DNA of 64,000 nucleotides, from NCBI GenBank assembly GCA_910577685.1, contig CAJTOH010000011.1, forward strand, positions 3,877 through 67,876. Reading direction: 5' to 3'. Source of the DNA: an uncultured Dorea sp. Its GTDB lineage: Bacteria; Bacillota; Clostridia; Lachnospirales; Lachnospiraceae. Positions within the stretch are counted from its first letter, which is position 1. Each line of letters opens with the position of its first letter. The position numbers and the translations under genes are program-made. A model generated the notes under the pieces. The model made no database searches. It saw nothing but the letters and a program-made list of their open reading frames with translations, and was not told the DNA's origin. Shown in pieces: positions 24,654 to 33,092 of this stretch.

Positions 24654-25775
24654 TTACTTGACGCCCTTTAAATGATTCATAAGGACGGAAGAAATATTTT
24701 CGCAGGAAGCCTGCGTGCAGACAGCCCCGATATTGTAAGCAACCATAGGCATGCCGTATACGACGCAGGATTCTTTGTCTTGTCCGATGGTAAAGGCGCC
24801 GCTTTGACGCATCTTGAGAAGCCCGTCCGCTCCATCGCGCCCCATACCGGTCATAATAATACCAACCTTGTTAATAGCTACGTTCGCAGCTATGGAATTA
24901 AACAGAACGTCTACGGAAGGACAGTGGCCGCTTACCTTTGCGCCCGGCCGGCACTGAACGATGTAGTTGCGTCCGGAGCGGACTACTTCCATCTGTTTTG
25001 CACCAGGGGCAATCAGGGCCAGACCGGGATGTATCACATCGCCGTTCTTCGCCTCGCGGACTTCCATATTACAGATTCTGTTCAATCTCTGAGCGTACAT
25101 TTCCGTAAAGCCTTCCGGCATATGCTGGGTGATGACGATACCCGGGATGTTGCCCGGAAGTCTCTTTAATACTTCCAGCGTTGCCTCCGTTCCCCCGGTA
25201 GACGCGCCCAGTCCGATGATGGTAGAATCAAGGACATTCCTTGACAGGGCCGGAAACGGCATAGGTCTTGCCGTACCCTGCGCGGGACGCTGCAATACCG
25301 AGCCTTGCGCAGGAGCTGCGGATGGCGTCGATAACGGAGTGTTATTGGCCGCCGGAGCGCCGACAGGCTGGCTGATACGGACTTTCGCCTTGGCTGCCGT
25401 CATGACTTTTACTGTAAGCGATTCAAAAAATGTCTGCTTTGAATTATGGACAGACATATCCGGTTTGCGTACGAAATCAACCGCGCCGGCTGAAAGTGCA
25501 TCGAACACGCTCAAGTTCAGGGAAGACACAAGAACGACCGGAAGCGGAGTTGTGGGAAGCAGCTGCTTTAGAAATTCGATTCCGTTAAGGCCGGGCATCT
25601 CCACGTCAAGGGTAAGCACATCTGGTTTTAATTGAGGAATCTTCTGTTTGGCATCGTAGGCATTGATAGCATAGCCGATTACTTCTATGCCGGGCTGCGC
25701 GGACAGATGATGCATGAGCGCCTGCCGAAAGAGAGAAGAATCGTCAACAACTAATACTTTAATATTGTTATTCAT
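24654..25775 (-). CDS. cheB: CheB, chemoreceptor glutamate methylesterase/deamidase
   Basis: Removes methyl groups from chemoreceptors for adaptation and is activated by CheA phosphorylation. The N-terminal receiver domain has Asp11/Asp12 and phospho-acceptor Asp57 in TLDVEMPG. A Pro/Ala-rich linker follows (about 140-185). The C-terminal esterase domain carries catalytic Ser in GLGASTGGTE, His in TQHMPEGF and Asp in GMGRDGADG. At 373 aa it is full length. It sits downstream of cheA-cheW-cheR on the same strand and before flgM. Confidence 0.96.
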   Translation of the reverse strand: MNNNIKVLVVDDSSLFRQALMHHLSAQPGIEVIGYAINAYDAKQKIPQLKPDVLTLDVEMPGLNGIEFLKQLLPTTPLPVVLVSSLNLSVFDALSAGAVDFVRKPDMSVHNSKQTFFESLTVKVMTAAKAKVRISQPVGAPAANNTPLSTPSAAPAQGSVLQRPAQGTARPMPFPALSRNVLDSTIIGLGASTGGTEATLEVLKRLPGNIPGIVITQHMPEGFTEMYAQRLNRICNMEVREAKNGDVIHPGLALIAPGAKQMEVVRSGRNYIVQCRPGAKVSGHCPSVDVLFNSIAANVAINKVGIIMTGMGRDGADGLLKMRQSGAFTIGQDKESCVVYGMPMVAYNIGAVCTQASCENISSVLMNHLKGVK

Positions 25776-25889
25776 AAAAGGTTCCTTTCTTACGCCAATA
25801 CTGCGTATCCATTATTGTTGTAGGTATAACCATGGAAAAGCCGCTTCTGAAAAATCAAAAGCAGCTATTCCTCTATGTTTTTTTATATA

Positions 25890-26702
25890 TCAAATTTTTC
25901 GATAAGTAGCAGGTTTCAGATATTTGAAGGGCGTTGTTGTCTTATTCAGGCTCTCTGAATGGCCGATCAGAAGGTAACCGCCGGGGTTGGTCGCATTGAA
26001 GAAACGCTGTACTAACGCATCCTTGGTTGGCTGATCAAAATAAATCATTACATTCCTGCAGAATATTACATCGAATTTCAATTTAAACCGAATCGGATCC
26101 ATCAGGTTAAAGGTTCTGAAGATTACGTTGGATTTAATCTCAGGAGCCACGGTAAAGGTTCCCGGCTCGCCTGCAGGACGGAAATACTTGGACCGCCAGT
26201 CCGGTGAGAGTTCCTTAAGCGCTTCTTCGTCATAGACCGCATTCTTTGCAGCTTTTAGGGCGTTCTGAGATATGTCGGTCGCGAGAACTCTTGTGTCCCA
26301 TGCGGCTGCCTTGGATCCGAAGAATTCTTTCAGGATCATGGAAATCGTGTAAGGTTCCTCTCCGGAAGAGCAGGCCGCGCTCCATATGCTGAGAACTTTA
26401 TCCTTCTTTGTCTCCACCAGATAGGGAAGAATGGTATCCTTGAACAAGTCAAAATGTGCTCTTTCGCGCATAAAAAACGTATAGTTCGTCGTAAGCTTAT
26501 TCAGCATCAGTTCAATGTCTTCCGGTTTCTTATTCGTAACCAGATTATCGATATATTCCCCAAAGGAAGTAAATCCTAAAGAGACGATCGTGTTGGAAAG
26601 ACGGCCGACGATCAATTGGCGTTTCTTTGATAAGTCTATTCCGTAGTTTTGATGAATGAACGTAATCAATGTCTGAAAGTCACGGTCATTAAGAGTTAAC
26701 AT
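25890..26702 (-). CDS. cheR: CheR, chemoreceptor methyltransferase
   Basis: Transfers methyl from S-adenosylmethionine to receptor glutamates, opposing CheB. It has 270 aa with the helical N-terminal CheR domain (YGIDLSKKRQLIVGRLS). The SAM-binding motif SAACSSGEEPYTISM and the motif DVIFCRNVMIYF lie in the C-terminal Rossmann domain. GGAGACAGAAG lies before the ATG. It follows cheW by 24 bases. Confidence 0.96.
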   Translation of the reverse strand: MLTLNDRDFQTLITFIHQNYGIDLSKKRQLIVGRLSNTIVSLGFTSFGEYIDNLVTNKKPEDIELMLNKLTTNYTFFMRERAHFDLFKDTILPYLVETKKDKVLSIWSAACSSGEEPYTISMILKEFFGSKAAAWDTRVLATDISQNALKAAKNAVYDEEALKELSPDWRSKYFRPAGEPGTFTVAPEIKSNVIFRTFNLMDPIRFKLKFDVIFCRNVMIYFDQPTKDALVQRFFNATNPGGYLLIGHSESLNKTTTPFKYLKPATYRKI

Positions 26703-26726
26703 AGTTCTTCTGTCTCCTTTGTATTA

Positions 26727-27206
26727 TTAGTACGACTGAACTAGCTGTTCGCAATCCAGGAACAGAATGACTGAACGCTCGGATGAGGAAATCATTCCGC
26801 TGATTAGTTCCTGCTGATTCTCAACAGGAACCGGTGCAATCCTCTCCTGGTCAATATCCATTACTTGTTGAACGGCATCTACAATAATGCCGATGTAAAC
26901 CGAATTAATGTTCAATACGATGATACAGGTTGAAGCCGTATATTCGATTGCGGGTTTACCCATACGCAGGCGGATGTCAATGATCGGGATGATCTGCCCG
27001 CGCAGGTTAATGATACCTTTTACGTAATCCGGAACAAGGGGAACCATGGTAATCGCATGGTTCGTAATAATCTCAATGACGTAGTTCGTGCTGACGCCGA
27101 TGTTAAGCCCGTCGGAGCTGAATGTTAAAAAACGCTCCGTAGAGATTGGCGCCCCATCCTCCATAACTTGGTTCGCTGCTGTATTTACTGCTGTATCTGC
27201 TGACAT
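26727..27206 (-). CDS. cheW: CheW, chemotaxis coupling protein
   Basis: Connects chemoreceptors to CheA in the membrane-proximal signalling array. At 159 aa it is a single CheW-like beta domain with NYVIEIITNHAITMVPLVPDYVKGIINLRGQIIPIIDIRLR, the receptor and CheA contact surface, after an approximately 20-residue polar N-terminal extension. CTGGAGGAA precedes the ATG. It starts 28 bases after the cheA stop. Confidence 0.96.
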   Translation of the reverse strand: MSADTAVNTAANQVMEDGAPISTERFLTFSSDGLNIGVSTNYVIEIITNHAITMVPLVPDYVKGIINLRGQIIPIIDIRLRMGKPAIEYTASTCIIVLNINSVYIGIIVDAVQQVMDIDQERIAPVPVENQQELISGMISSSERSVILFLDCEQLVQSY

Positions 27207-27233
27207 AATTATTCCTCCAGTTCTCTGTACACT

Positions 27234-29384
27234 TTAATATTGCTGAGTCGCCGCATATAAGTTGCTGATATCCAGAATCAAGCTGATATTGCCGTCGCCG
27301 AGGATGGTACAGCCGCCGATACCGGAGCTCTTGATGTTGAAGTTGCCAAGGAACGGCGAGAGCGGTTTTACCACTACCTGCTGTTCTCCAAGCAGCTCAT
27401 CCACGAACAGACAGTAGGATTTGTCTGCAGTCTCAACCCAGATTAAGATACCGTCTTCGATATTGGTAACTTCTGTCTCAATATTATATAACTCATGTAT
27501 TCTAATAATAGGATAGAACGCATCCAGACACTTGATGATCTCGTTGCCGTTGGCATCCAGAATGACTTCTTCCTTTTGCGGCTTAAATGACTGGCGGATA
27601 TTGGCTATCGGAATTGTAAACAAGGACTTGCCGACAGACACTTCCATACCGTCTGTGATCGCCATGGTTAGCGGAATCTTAAGAGTCGTACAGCTTCCCT
27701 TGCCGGTCTCGCTTGTTATAGAAATCGTTCCGCCTACGGACTCTACATTCTTCTTCACTACATCCATACCCACTCCGCGGCCGGAGAACTCGGTAACCTC
27801 CTCGTTGGTGGAGAAACCGGGAAGCAGGAGAAGAGAAAGGATCTCTTTCTTGGAATAATCGCTTGCCGGTTTGGTGAGGATACCGTTTCGTTCCGCCTTG
27901 GCAAGGATCTTATCCGGGTTCATTCCCTGTCCGTCGTCGGAAATGGAAATGATTACTTCGCTTCCTGTGTGTGCGGCGGAAAGTACAATCTCTGCCTGCG
28001 GGTTCTTCCCTGCGGCAATACGCTCTTCTGCCGTCGCCTCAACACCATGGTCCATAGAGTTACGGACGATGTGCATGATCGGATCGCCGATGCTGTCTAC
28101 GACAGTCTTATCTACTTCCGTATTCTCGCCTACCAGAGTAAGGCGGACGTCCTTGTTGAGTTTCTTTTTCATGTCGCGGACGATACGGTTCATCTTCTGG
28201 AAGGTTCCTGACAGAGGAACCATCCTCAGAGACATTGCAATGTCCTGAAGGTCGTCTGTTAATTTGCGAAGCTGGCGCGCTGACTTCGTGAAGTTATCAA
28301 GCTTCAGATTCTGAAGGTCGGGCGATGATGTTACCATGGATTCGGTGATAACGATCTCCCCGACAATAGCTACCAGACTGTCTAACTTGGAAAGGTTGAC
28401 GCTGATAAGGCTCTGCTTCACGGGCGCGCTGTTGTGCGTAGACGTGGAAGCTGCCGGAGCGCTGTTTTGCGCCGGAGCGGAAGGCGCCTGCGCGCTGTTT
28501 TGTGCCGGCGCGGAAGCTGTCTGCGCGCTGCCTGCGCTCTCAGCCGCCGACAACGGACGGGACTGAGAAGCCGGAGCCTTCTCGGCAGGCTTCGCCGACG
28601 CGTTCTCAATTACTTCGTATGAATGTATGCTGTTCTGCAGCTTGATCGCCTGAAGCGCCCGTTCCAGATCTTCCTCATTCCCTACCGCAATGAAGAAACC
28701 TTTCTCTACAATCGTCTCGCTTGTATCGGAATTGGTCTCCACATCGTTGGGATAATGTTCAAAGTGTAAGTCAATCTCGCGCAGCGCTGTAATTACCATA
28801 AACGCGCGAAGATTCTCCATACCGGATCCTTCTTCAAAATGGATCCGTATGAAGTAACGTAAATTACTTTCCGGACATCCGGCAAGCTCCTGATTGATAC
28901 GTGCGATTGCTTCCCCGTCAGCAACCGGCGTCTCTGTTTCGACCTTTTCTTCTTTGGAAGAATCAGCGGATGACTTGCTTCCGGAAGAACTGATTTTTTC
29001 CAAAAAACTATTAATATTTGCAATGATGTGGTCGATATTAGTGCTAAGGGGCTCATCGTTTTCGATTTTTTCAACCTCTATACGAAGAGCATCCGTTGAT
29101 TGGAACATCAGATTGAACAAATCATTTTTATGTGATTCGTCGAGAGCATCCATACCGTTTTCACGGATATAGAAGAATAAGTCCTCTATATGATGTGCAA
29201 TCTCCATCAATGTAGAGAATTCCATCATGGCCGACGATCCTTTGATCGTATGCATGATACGGAAAATCTCATTAACATCATTCGTTGTGAACGTTGCATT
29301 CTTTTCCGCTTCTATTAAGAGTTCATCCAGCTGTTCCATAAGAGTGTTAGTCTCGTAAAGATACATTTCAAGCATGTTATCCAT
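27234..29384 (-). CDS. cheA: CheA, chemotaxis histidine kinase
   Basis: The central kinase, which phosphorylates CheY and CheB. At 716 aa it has an HPt domain with phospho-His45 in MHTIKGSSAMM, then a P2-like response-regulator-binding domain (about 165-270). A Pro/Ala/Gln/Ser linker with imperfect repeats of SAPAQNSA covers about 275-330. The dimerisation helices and ATPase domain follow, with the N box IMHIVRNSMDHGVE and the G boxes SDDGQGMN and GRGVGMDVVK. A CheW-like C-terminal domain completes it. It is the first gene of the minus-strand che series. Its 118-base upstream gap is shared with the divergent ylqG-like gene. Confidence 0.97.
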   Translation of the reverse strand: MDNMLEMYLYETNTLMEQLDELLIEAEKNATFTTNDVNEIFRIMHTIKGSSAMMEFSTLMEIAHHIEDLFFYIRENGMDALDESHKNDLFNLMFQSTDALRIEVEKIENDEPLSTNIDHIIANINSFLEKISSSGSKSSADSSKEEKVETETPVADGEAIARINQELAGCPESNLRYFIRIHFEEGSGMENLRAFMVITALREIDLHFEHYPNDVETNSDTSETIVEKGFFIAVGNEEDLERALQAIKLQNSIHSYEVIENASAKPAEKAPASQSRPLSAAESAGSAQTASAPAQNSAQAPSAPAQNSAPAASTSTHNSAPVKQSLISVNLSKLDSLVAIVGEIVITESMVTSSPDLQNLKLDNFTKSARQLRKLTDDLQDIAMSLRMVPLSGTFQKMNRIVRDMKKKLNKDVRLTLVGENTEVDKTVVDSIGDPIMHIVRNSMDHGVEATAEERIAAGKNPQAEIVLSAAHTGSEVIISISDDGQGMNPDKILAKAERNGILTKPASDYSKKEILSLLLLPGFSTNEEVTEFSGRGVGMDVVKKNVESVGGTISITSETGKGSCTTLKIPLTMAITDGMEVSVGKSLFTIPIANIRQSFKPQKEEVILDANGNEIIKCLDAFYPIIRIHELYNIETEVTNIEDGILIWVETADKSYCLFVDELLGEQQVVVKPLSPFLGNFNIKSSGIGGCTILGDGNISLILDISNLYAATQQY

Positions 29385-29502
29385 AATCTTAGTACCGCCT
29401 TATCTAATAATGTTAATTATAATATGTTAAAAAGTATTATTTTTATGTATATCGTCAGAATGGCGGAAAAGGATAAGAGTAAATTATAGAGTAGGTGAAA
29501 AA

Positions 29503-30927
29503 ATGTCAAATATTTTAAAAGTAACGAATCCAACCGTGGCGTATGAGAACAATAATACGATAAACAAGCAGACTCCGTCCCAACAGGCGGAGGACCTTAG
29601 CATAAAGAACCCCGTCGAAGCGAACCGGGTCGGAAGGGCGGACGGAAGAGCCGAGGCGGGCGGAGACGACGGAGGCCAGAAGGGAATTTCCTATGAATCG
29701 AACTTCGGAAGTTTTATCGCGTCCTTAAGGGAGGTGCCGCGCCTTGGGGAGATCATGACCAAGATGATCTTCGGGGGTATGGCGAATCTGGTAGAGTCCG
29801 GGATCGGCAAGGGGACTGCGGAGGAGATTCAGGCTTTTTTTCAGATGCTTGAGATGTCGCCGGAGAAGCTCAATGAATTCATGAAGGGACAGATGGCGGG
29901 GGCGAATCGTCTGCAGGGGCCGTTGTTTGACGTGATGCGCCAGATTATGGGCGAGGCGACGACGGTGGAGCTGAAAGCGGGTGTCTTGGATTTTCTGAAA
30001 AAATATAATGATATGTCCTCAGGAAAGCATATTCTCGAGAATATTAAGGGGACGCTGGAAGATATCGAAGCTCGTATGTTCCGGAACGACAGGGAGGGAC
30101 TGCAGAAACTTGCCATGCGGTTAAAACCACATGCTACGGAAAGTAACGCCGCCAATGTAAGGATGCTGAAGGAACAGATTATTCCTTATATGGGAAAATA
30201 TGTGGCGGACAACCGGGAGATGGGAAAGCTGCGGGATTTGGTCACACTGGTTGCGTTTAATACGGCGCGGTACGAGAGCGGCAGCCTTGACAAGGTGGTC
30301 GAAGCGTTCCAAAGGCTGATGGAGTTCCCGACTTTCCATAAGCATTTTCCGGGAATGACCGGGAAGGATCTGCGCAATATGCTTCTGAACGTTGATTATG
30401 ACCGGGCGGCGGGGAAGAACGAGCTGACGGATAAGCTTTTGAATATTATGGAAGCCGGGGTGAAAGGCGAAGCCGGCGTTGAGAATAAGGAGCAGTTTGT
30501 CAATATTATGCGGAGCGTGCTGGTGAATGAAAGCGTCTATATGCCGGTTATGCATGTGATGCTGCCTGTGATTCTGGACGGTGTGCCCATGTTTTCGGAG
30601 ATGTGGGTAGATCCTGACGAGGAGTCGGGGAATCCGGGGTCTAAGGAGCGCGGCGTGAAGCTGTTGATCAAGTTCGATATGAAAGATGTTGGCTTTTTTG
30701 ATATGATGTTGTATTATGAGAAGGGGAAGATTGATATGCTGATCCATTATCCGGAGGAGCTGGCTGGGCATGAGAGCGATATTCGCGAGAATATACGCAA
30801 GATTATGCGTAAGAATGATCTGGAACTGGAGTATCTGGGCGTAGAGCAGGGTAAAGCGCCAATCCCGGTGCATACCGCCTTCCCGAAGATATTGGAAAGG
30901 AGAAATTCAATCAATGTCACAGTATGA
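29503..30927 (+). CDS. YlqG-like flagellar-cluster protein
   Basis: A 474-aa soluble protein with an approximately 60-residue polar, low-complexity N-terminus, a helical middle (about 65-330) and a C-terminal part with GVKLLIKFDMKDVGFFDMMLYYEKGKIDMLIHYP. That last pattern (beta strands, secreted-regulator-like) resembles the C-terminal domain of hook-length control proteins (FliK). In Bacillus subtilis the uncharacterised ylqG gene precedes ylqH, a stand-alone FlhB C-terminal homologue, and the same pair is seen here with a 14-base overlap. I therefore propose a role in flagellar export control. The start has GTAGGTG upstream. Confidence 0.6.
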   Translation: MSNILKVTNPTVAYENNNTINKQTPSQQAEDLSIKNPVEANRVGRADGRAEAGGDDGGQKGISYESNFGSFIASLREVPRLGEIMTKMIFGGMANLVESGIGKGTAEEIQAFFQMLEMSPEKLNEFMKGQMAGANRLQGPLFDVMRQIMGEATTVELKAGVLDFLKKYNDMSSGKHILENIKGTLEDIEARMFRNDREGLQKLAMRLKPHATESNAANVRMLKEQIIPYMGKYVADNREMGKLRDLVTLVAFNTARYESGSLDKVVEAFQRLMEFPTFHKHFPGMTGKDLRNMLLNVDYDRAAGKNELTDKLLNIMEAGVKGEAGVENKEQFVNIMRSVLVNESVYMPVMHVMLPVILDGVPMFSEMWVDPDEESGNPGSKERGVKLLIKFDMKDVGFFDMMLYYEKGKIDMLIHYPEELAGHESDIRENIRKIMRKNDLELEYLGVEQGKAPIPVHTAFPKILERRNSINVTV

Positions 30928-31282
30928 GGACGTGATGAACAAGAAAGCAGTCGCGCTGCGGTATGATGAGAATAAAGATGTGGCTCCGGTGATTGTGGCT
31001 TCGGGGCTTGGATATATGGCGGAGCGGATCGTGGAGATGGCTAATGAGAACGGTGTGCCGGTGTATGAGGATAATTCTCTGGCAACGGTGCTGACTCAGT
31101 TGGATCTGGGGACGGCGATTCCGGAGGAACTGTATCAGGCTATTGTAGATATTTACGCTTATTTTCTAAAATATAATCCGGAGAAGGCCAGAGAGGCCGA
31201 GGAAGCCAGAGCGAGAGCGGCTGCGGAGGCGGACGAGTCCGAGGCGGAAGAAGGCGGCGCTCAGGAAGAGGTCAAAGAGTAA
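30914..31282 (+). CDS. Stand-alone FlhB C-terminal-domain protein (YlqH/FlhX-like)
   Basis: A 122-aa protein matching the cytoplasmic domain of the flagellar export switch FlhB. Matching segments are KAVALRYDENKDVAPVIVASG, ENGVPVYEDNSLATVLTQLDLGTAIPEELYQAIVDIYAYFLKYN. The self-cleaving NPTH site and all membrane helices are absent, as in other stand-alone copies that can partly replace the cleaved FlhB domain. An acidic Ala/Glu-rich tail follows. AAAGGAG lies inside the end of the upstream gene, which it overlaps. Confidence 0.88.
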   Translation: MSQYEDVMNKKAVALRYDENKDVAPVIVASGLGYMAERIVEMANENGVPVYEDNSLATVLTQLDLGTAIPEELYQAIVDIYAYFLKYNPEKAREAEEARARAAAEADESEAEEGGAQEEVKE

Positions 31283-31374
31283 GTTGTTTGGGAGGGGATT
31301 CTGTGAAGTTGGGGATTTTCCTCCTTTTATGATTTATAATGGTTAAAAAATAGGGAAAAGGAATCAGGAAAGAT

Positions 31375-32718
31375 ATGAGAAAAGCTCAGAAAAAACAGGC
31401 CGAAGATTTCGTTGAGTCTCTCAGGCAGGCTCATACCGAGATCAAGAAAGCCATATTGAATAAGAACAGCTTAGCTTTGGAGCTGCTGGGACAGTGTCAG
31501 GACGGCGCGATCCGGCTGGGTAATATGATTGAGACTATAGAGGGGGAAGGCTTCGCCACCGTTCCCTTGTTAGAGGATTACTGTGAGATTGTCTATCAGA
31601 TCCATGAGGAGCTTCTGCAGGATCTGCCGGTAAATGTAGAGACGGCATATGACAGCTTGTATCAGGCGCTGAGGAAGGTGGAATATAGCGTGAGGGAAGA
31701 TATTAAGGTGCGCAAGGAGGCCGTATTTCTTCCTTATAAGGCGTCTATGTGGGATTCTCTGGAAAGTGTTTGGCAGGCGGCAGACGAGGATCCGGAGTGC
31801 GACGCATATGTAATTCCGATTCCGTACTATGATAAGAATACGGATGGGAGTTTCCGGGAGATGCATTATGAAGGGGATCAATATCCGGATTATGTTCCGA
31901 TTACAAAGTATGACGCCTATGATTTTGAGACAAGGAAGCCGGATTTGATTTTTATTCATAATCCATACGACGACTGTAATTATGTGACCAGTGTCCATCC
32001 GTTTTTTTATTCGAAGAATCTTAAGAAATTTACGGAGAAATTGGTCTATATCCCGTACTTTGTGCTGAGCGAGGTTGACCCGGATAACCAGCAGGCGGTG
32101 GAAGGGATCGAGCATTTCTGTACGGTTCCGGCAGTGGTGAATGCGGATAAAGTGATTGTGCAGTCGGAGGATATGAAGAAGGTCTATGTGAACGTGCTGA
32201 CGAAGGAGACCGGCGAGAATACGAGACCGTACTGGGAAGGGAAGATCCTTGGACTGGGGTCGCCGAAGCTAGATAAGGTGCTGAACGCCGCCGATGCCGG
32301 GTGCAGCGTGCCGGAGGAGTGGAAGCGGATTGTGCTTAAGGAGGACGGGAGCCGGAAGAAGATTATTCTGTATAATACCAGTGTGACTGCGCTGCTTAAG
32401 CAGGAGGATAAGATGCTTAGGAAGATGGAGTCGGTGTTCCGGACTTTCAAGGATAACTGGGAGGACGTTGCGCTTCTGTGGAGGCCGCACCCGCTGATTC
32501 AGGCGACGATAGAGTCTATGAGGCCGCAGTTGTGGCTGGATTATCAGAAGATTGTGGAGCAGTTCCGGTCGGAGGGATGGGGGATCTATGATGATTCTGC
32601 GGAGCTGGACCGGGCGATTGCGTTGAGCGACGCCTATTATGGGGACGGGAGCAGTTTGGTGCAGTTGTGTCAGAAAGCGGGGAAACCGGTGATGCTGCAG
32701 GATGTGGAGATCTTGTAG
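31375..32718 (+). CDS. CDP-glycerol glycerophosphotransferase-like GT-B protein
   Basis: A 447-aa protein with a helical N-terminal region (about 1-110) followed by a GT-B-like domain. FLPYKASMWDSLESVW leads the fold. GLGSPKLDK, LLWRPHPLIQATIESM and ALSDAYYGDGSSLVQLCQKAGKPVM resemble the donor half of TagB/TagF-type glycerophosphotransferases. It should transfer an alditol-phosphate or sugar-phosphate to a surface glycan or glycosylated flagellin. It is a close paralogue of the first 430 residues of the 39595 gene but ends just after the last GT motif and lacks the propeller-like tail. It follows the flhB-like gene and precedes RADAR. Confidence 0.7.
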   Translation: MRKAQKKQAEDFVESLRQAHTEIKKAILNKNSLALELLGQCQDGAIRLGNMIETIEGEGFATVPLLEDYCEIVYQIHEELLQDLPVNVETAYDSLYQALRKVEYSVREDIKVRKEAVFLPYKASMWDSLESVWQAADEDPECDAYVIPIPYYDKNTDGSFREMHYEGDQYPDYVPITKYDAYDFETRKPDLIFIHNPYDDCNYVTSVHPFFYSKNLKKFTEKLVYIPYFVLSEVDPDNQQAVEGIEHFCTVPAVVNADKVIVQSEDMKKVYVNVLTKETGENTRPYWEGKILGLGSPKLDKVLNAADAGCSVPEEWKRIVLKEDGSRKKIILYNTSVTALLKQEDKMLRKMESVFRTFKDNWEDVALLWRPHPLIQATIESMRPQLWLDYQKIVEQFRSEGWGIYDDSAELDRAIALSDAYYGDGSSLVQLCQKAGKPVMLQDVEIL

Positions 32719-32771
32719 GGAGAGGCCGGAGGAAAGCATCCGATCACATATTTGAATAGGGCGGAAGAAGG

Positions 32772-32813
32772 ATACCTGTAAGAGGCTATGATAGAATCTT
32801 GCAGGTATTTTTT
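32772..32813 (+). terminator. Intrinsic terminator before RADAR
   Basis: ATACCTGTAAGA (32772-32783) pairs with TCTTGCAGGTAT (32797-32808), with one T-G pair, followed by T6. It ends the transcript of the preceding GT-B gene. Confidence 0.85.
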
Positions 32814-32849
32814 GCAGGTGTTTTTGGGAAATGACGGGCAGATAGCGCG

Positions 32850-32994
32850 GTTACTGTTTGTACGCCGCTATTTCGCGGGGCGTTTTCGCGCATTTTATGG
32901 GGAAATCCCGAGTTTTTCAGCGCGAAACCGCATCTTTTTGCGCTTTCTGTGCATCGCGGAGCGTGTTGCTGGTCACAGAGTGAACGGTAACAGC
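32850..32994. repeat. Palindromic intergenic repeat element, copy 2
   Basis: Related to the element at 4467-4612. The right two thirds match almost base for base, for example CCCGAGTTTTTCAGCGCGAA and CGTGTTGCTGGTCAC. The ends GTTACTGTT and AACGGTAAC are inverted. The left part has diverged. It sits between the terminator of the upstream GT-B gene and the rdrA leader, at the left boundary of the RADAR insertion. Flanking bases (AGCG on both sides) give only a weak hint of a target duplication. Confidence 0.8.
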
Positions 32995-33092
32995 GTAATA
33001 AATGCAGCGGTAATTTTGAGCGTCGAATATTGTCGGAATTTATAGAGTATGGTAACATTTATATAGAATTTTTTAAAAGAGGAGTCGGAGTA

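Noticed and set aside
33030..33092. Longer rdrA start from TTG 33030
   Set aside because: No ribosome site before it, whereas ATG 33093 has GAGGAG at 8 bases.
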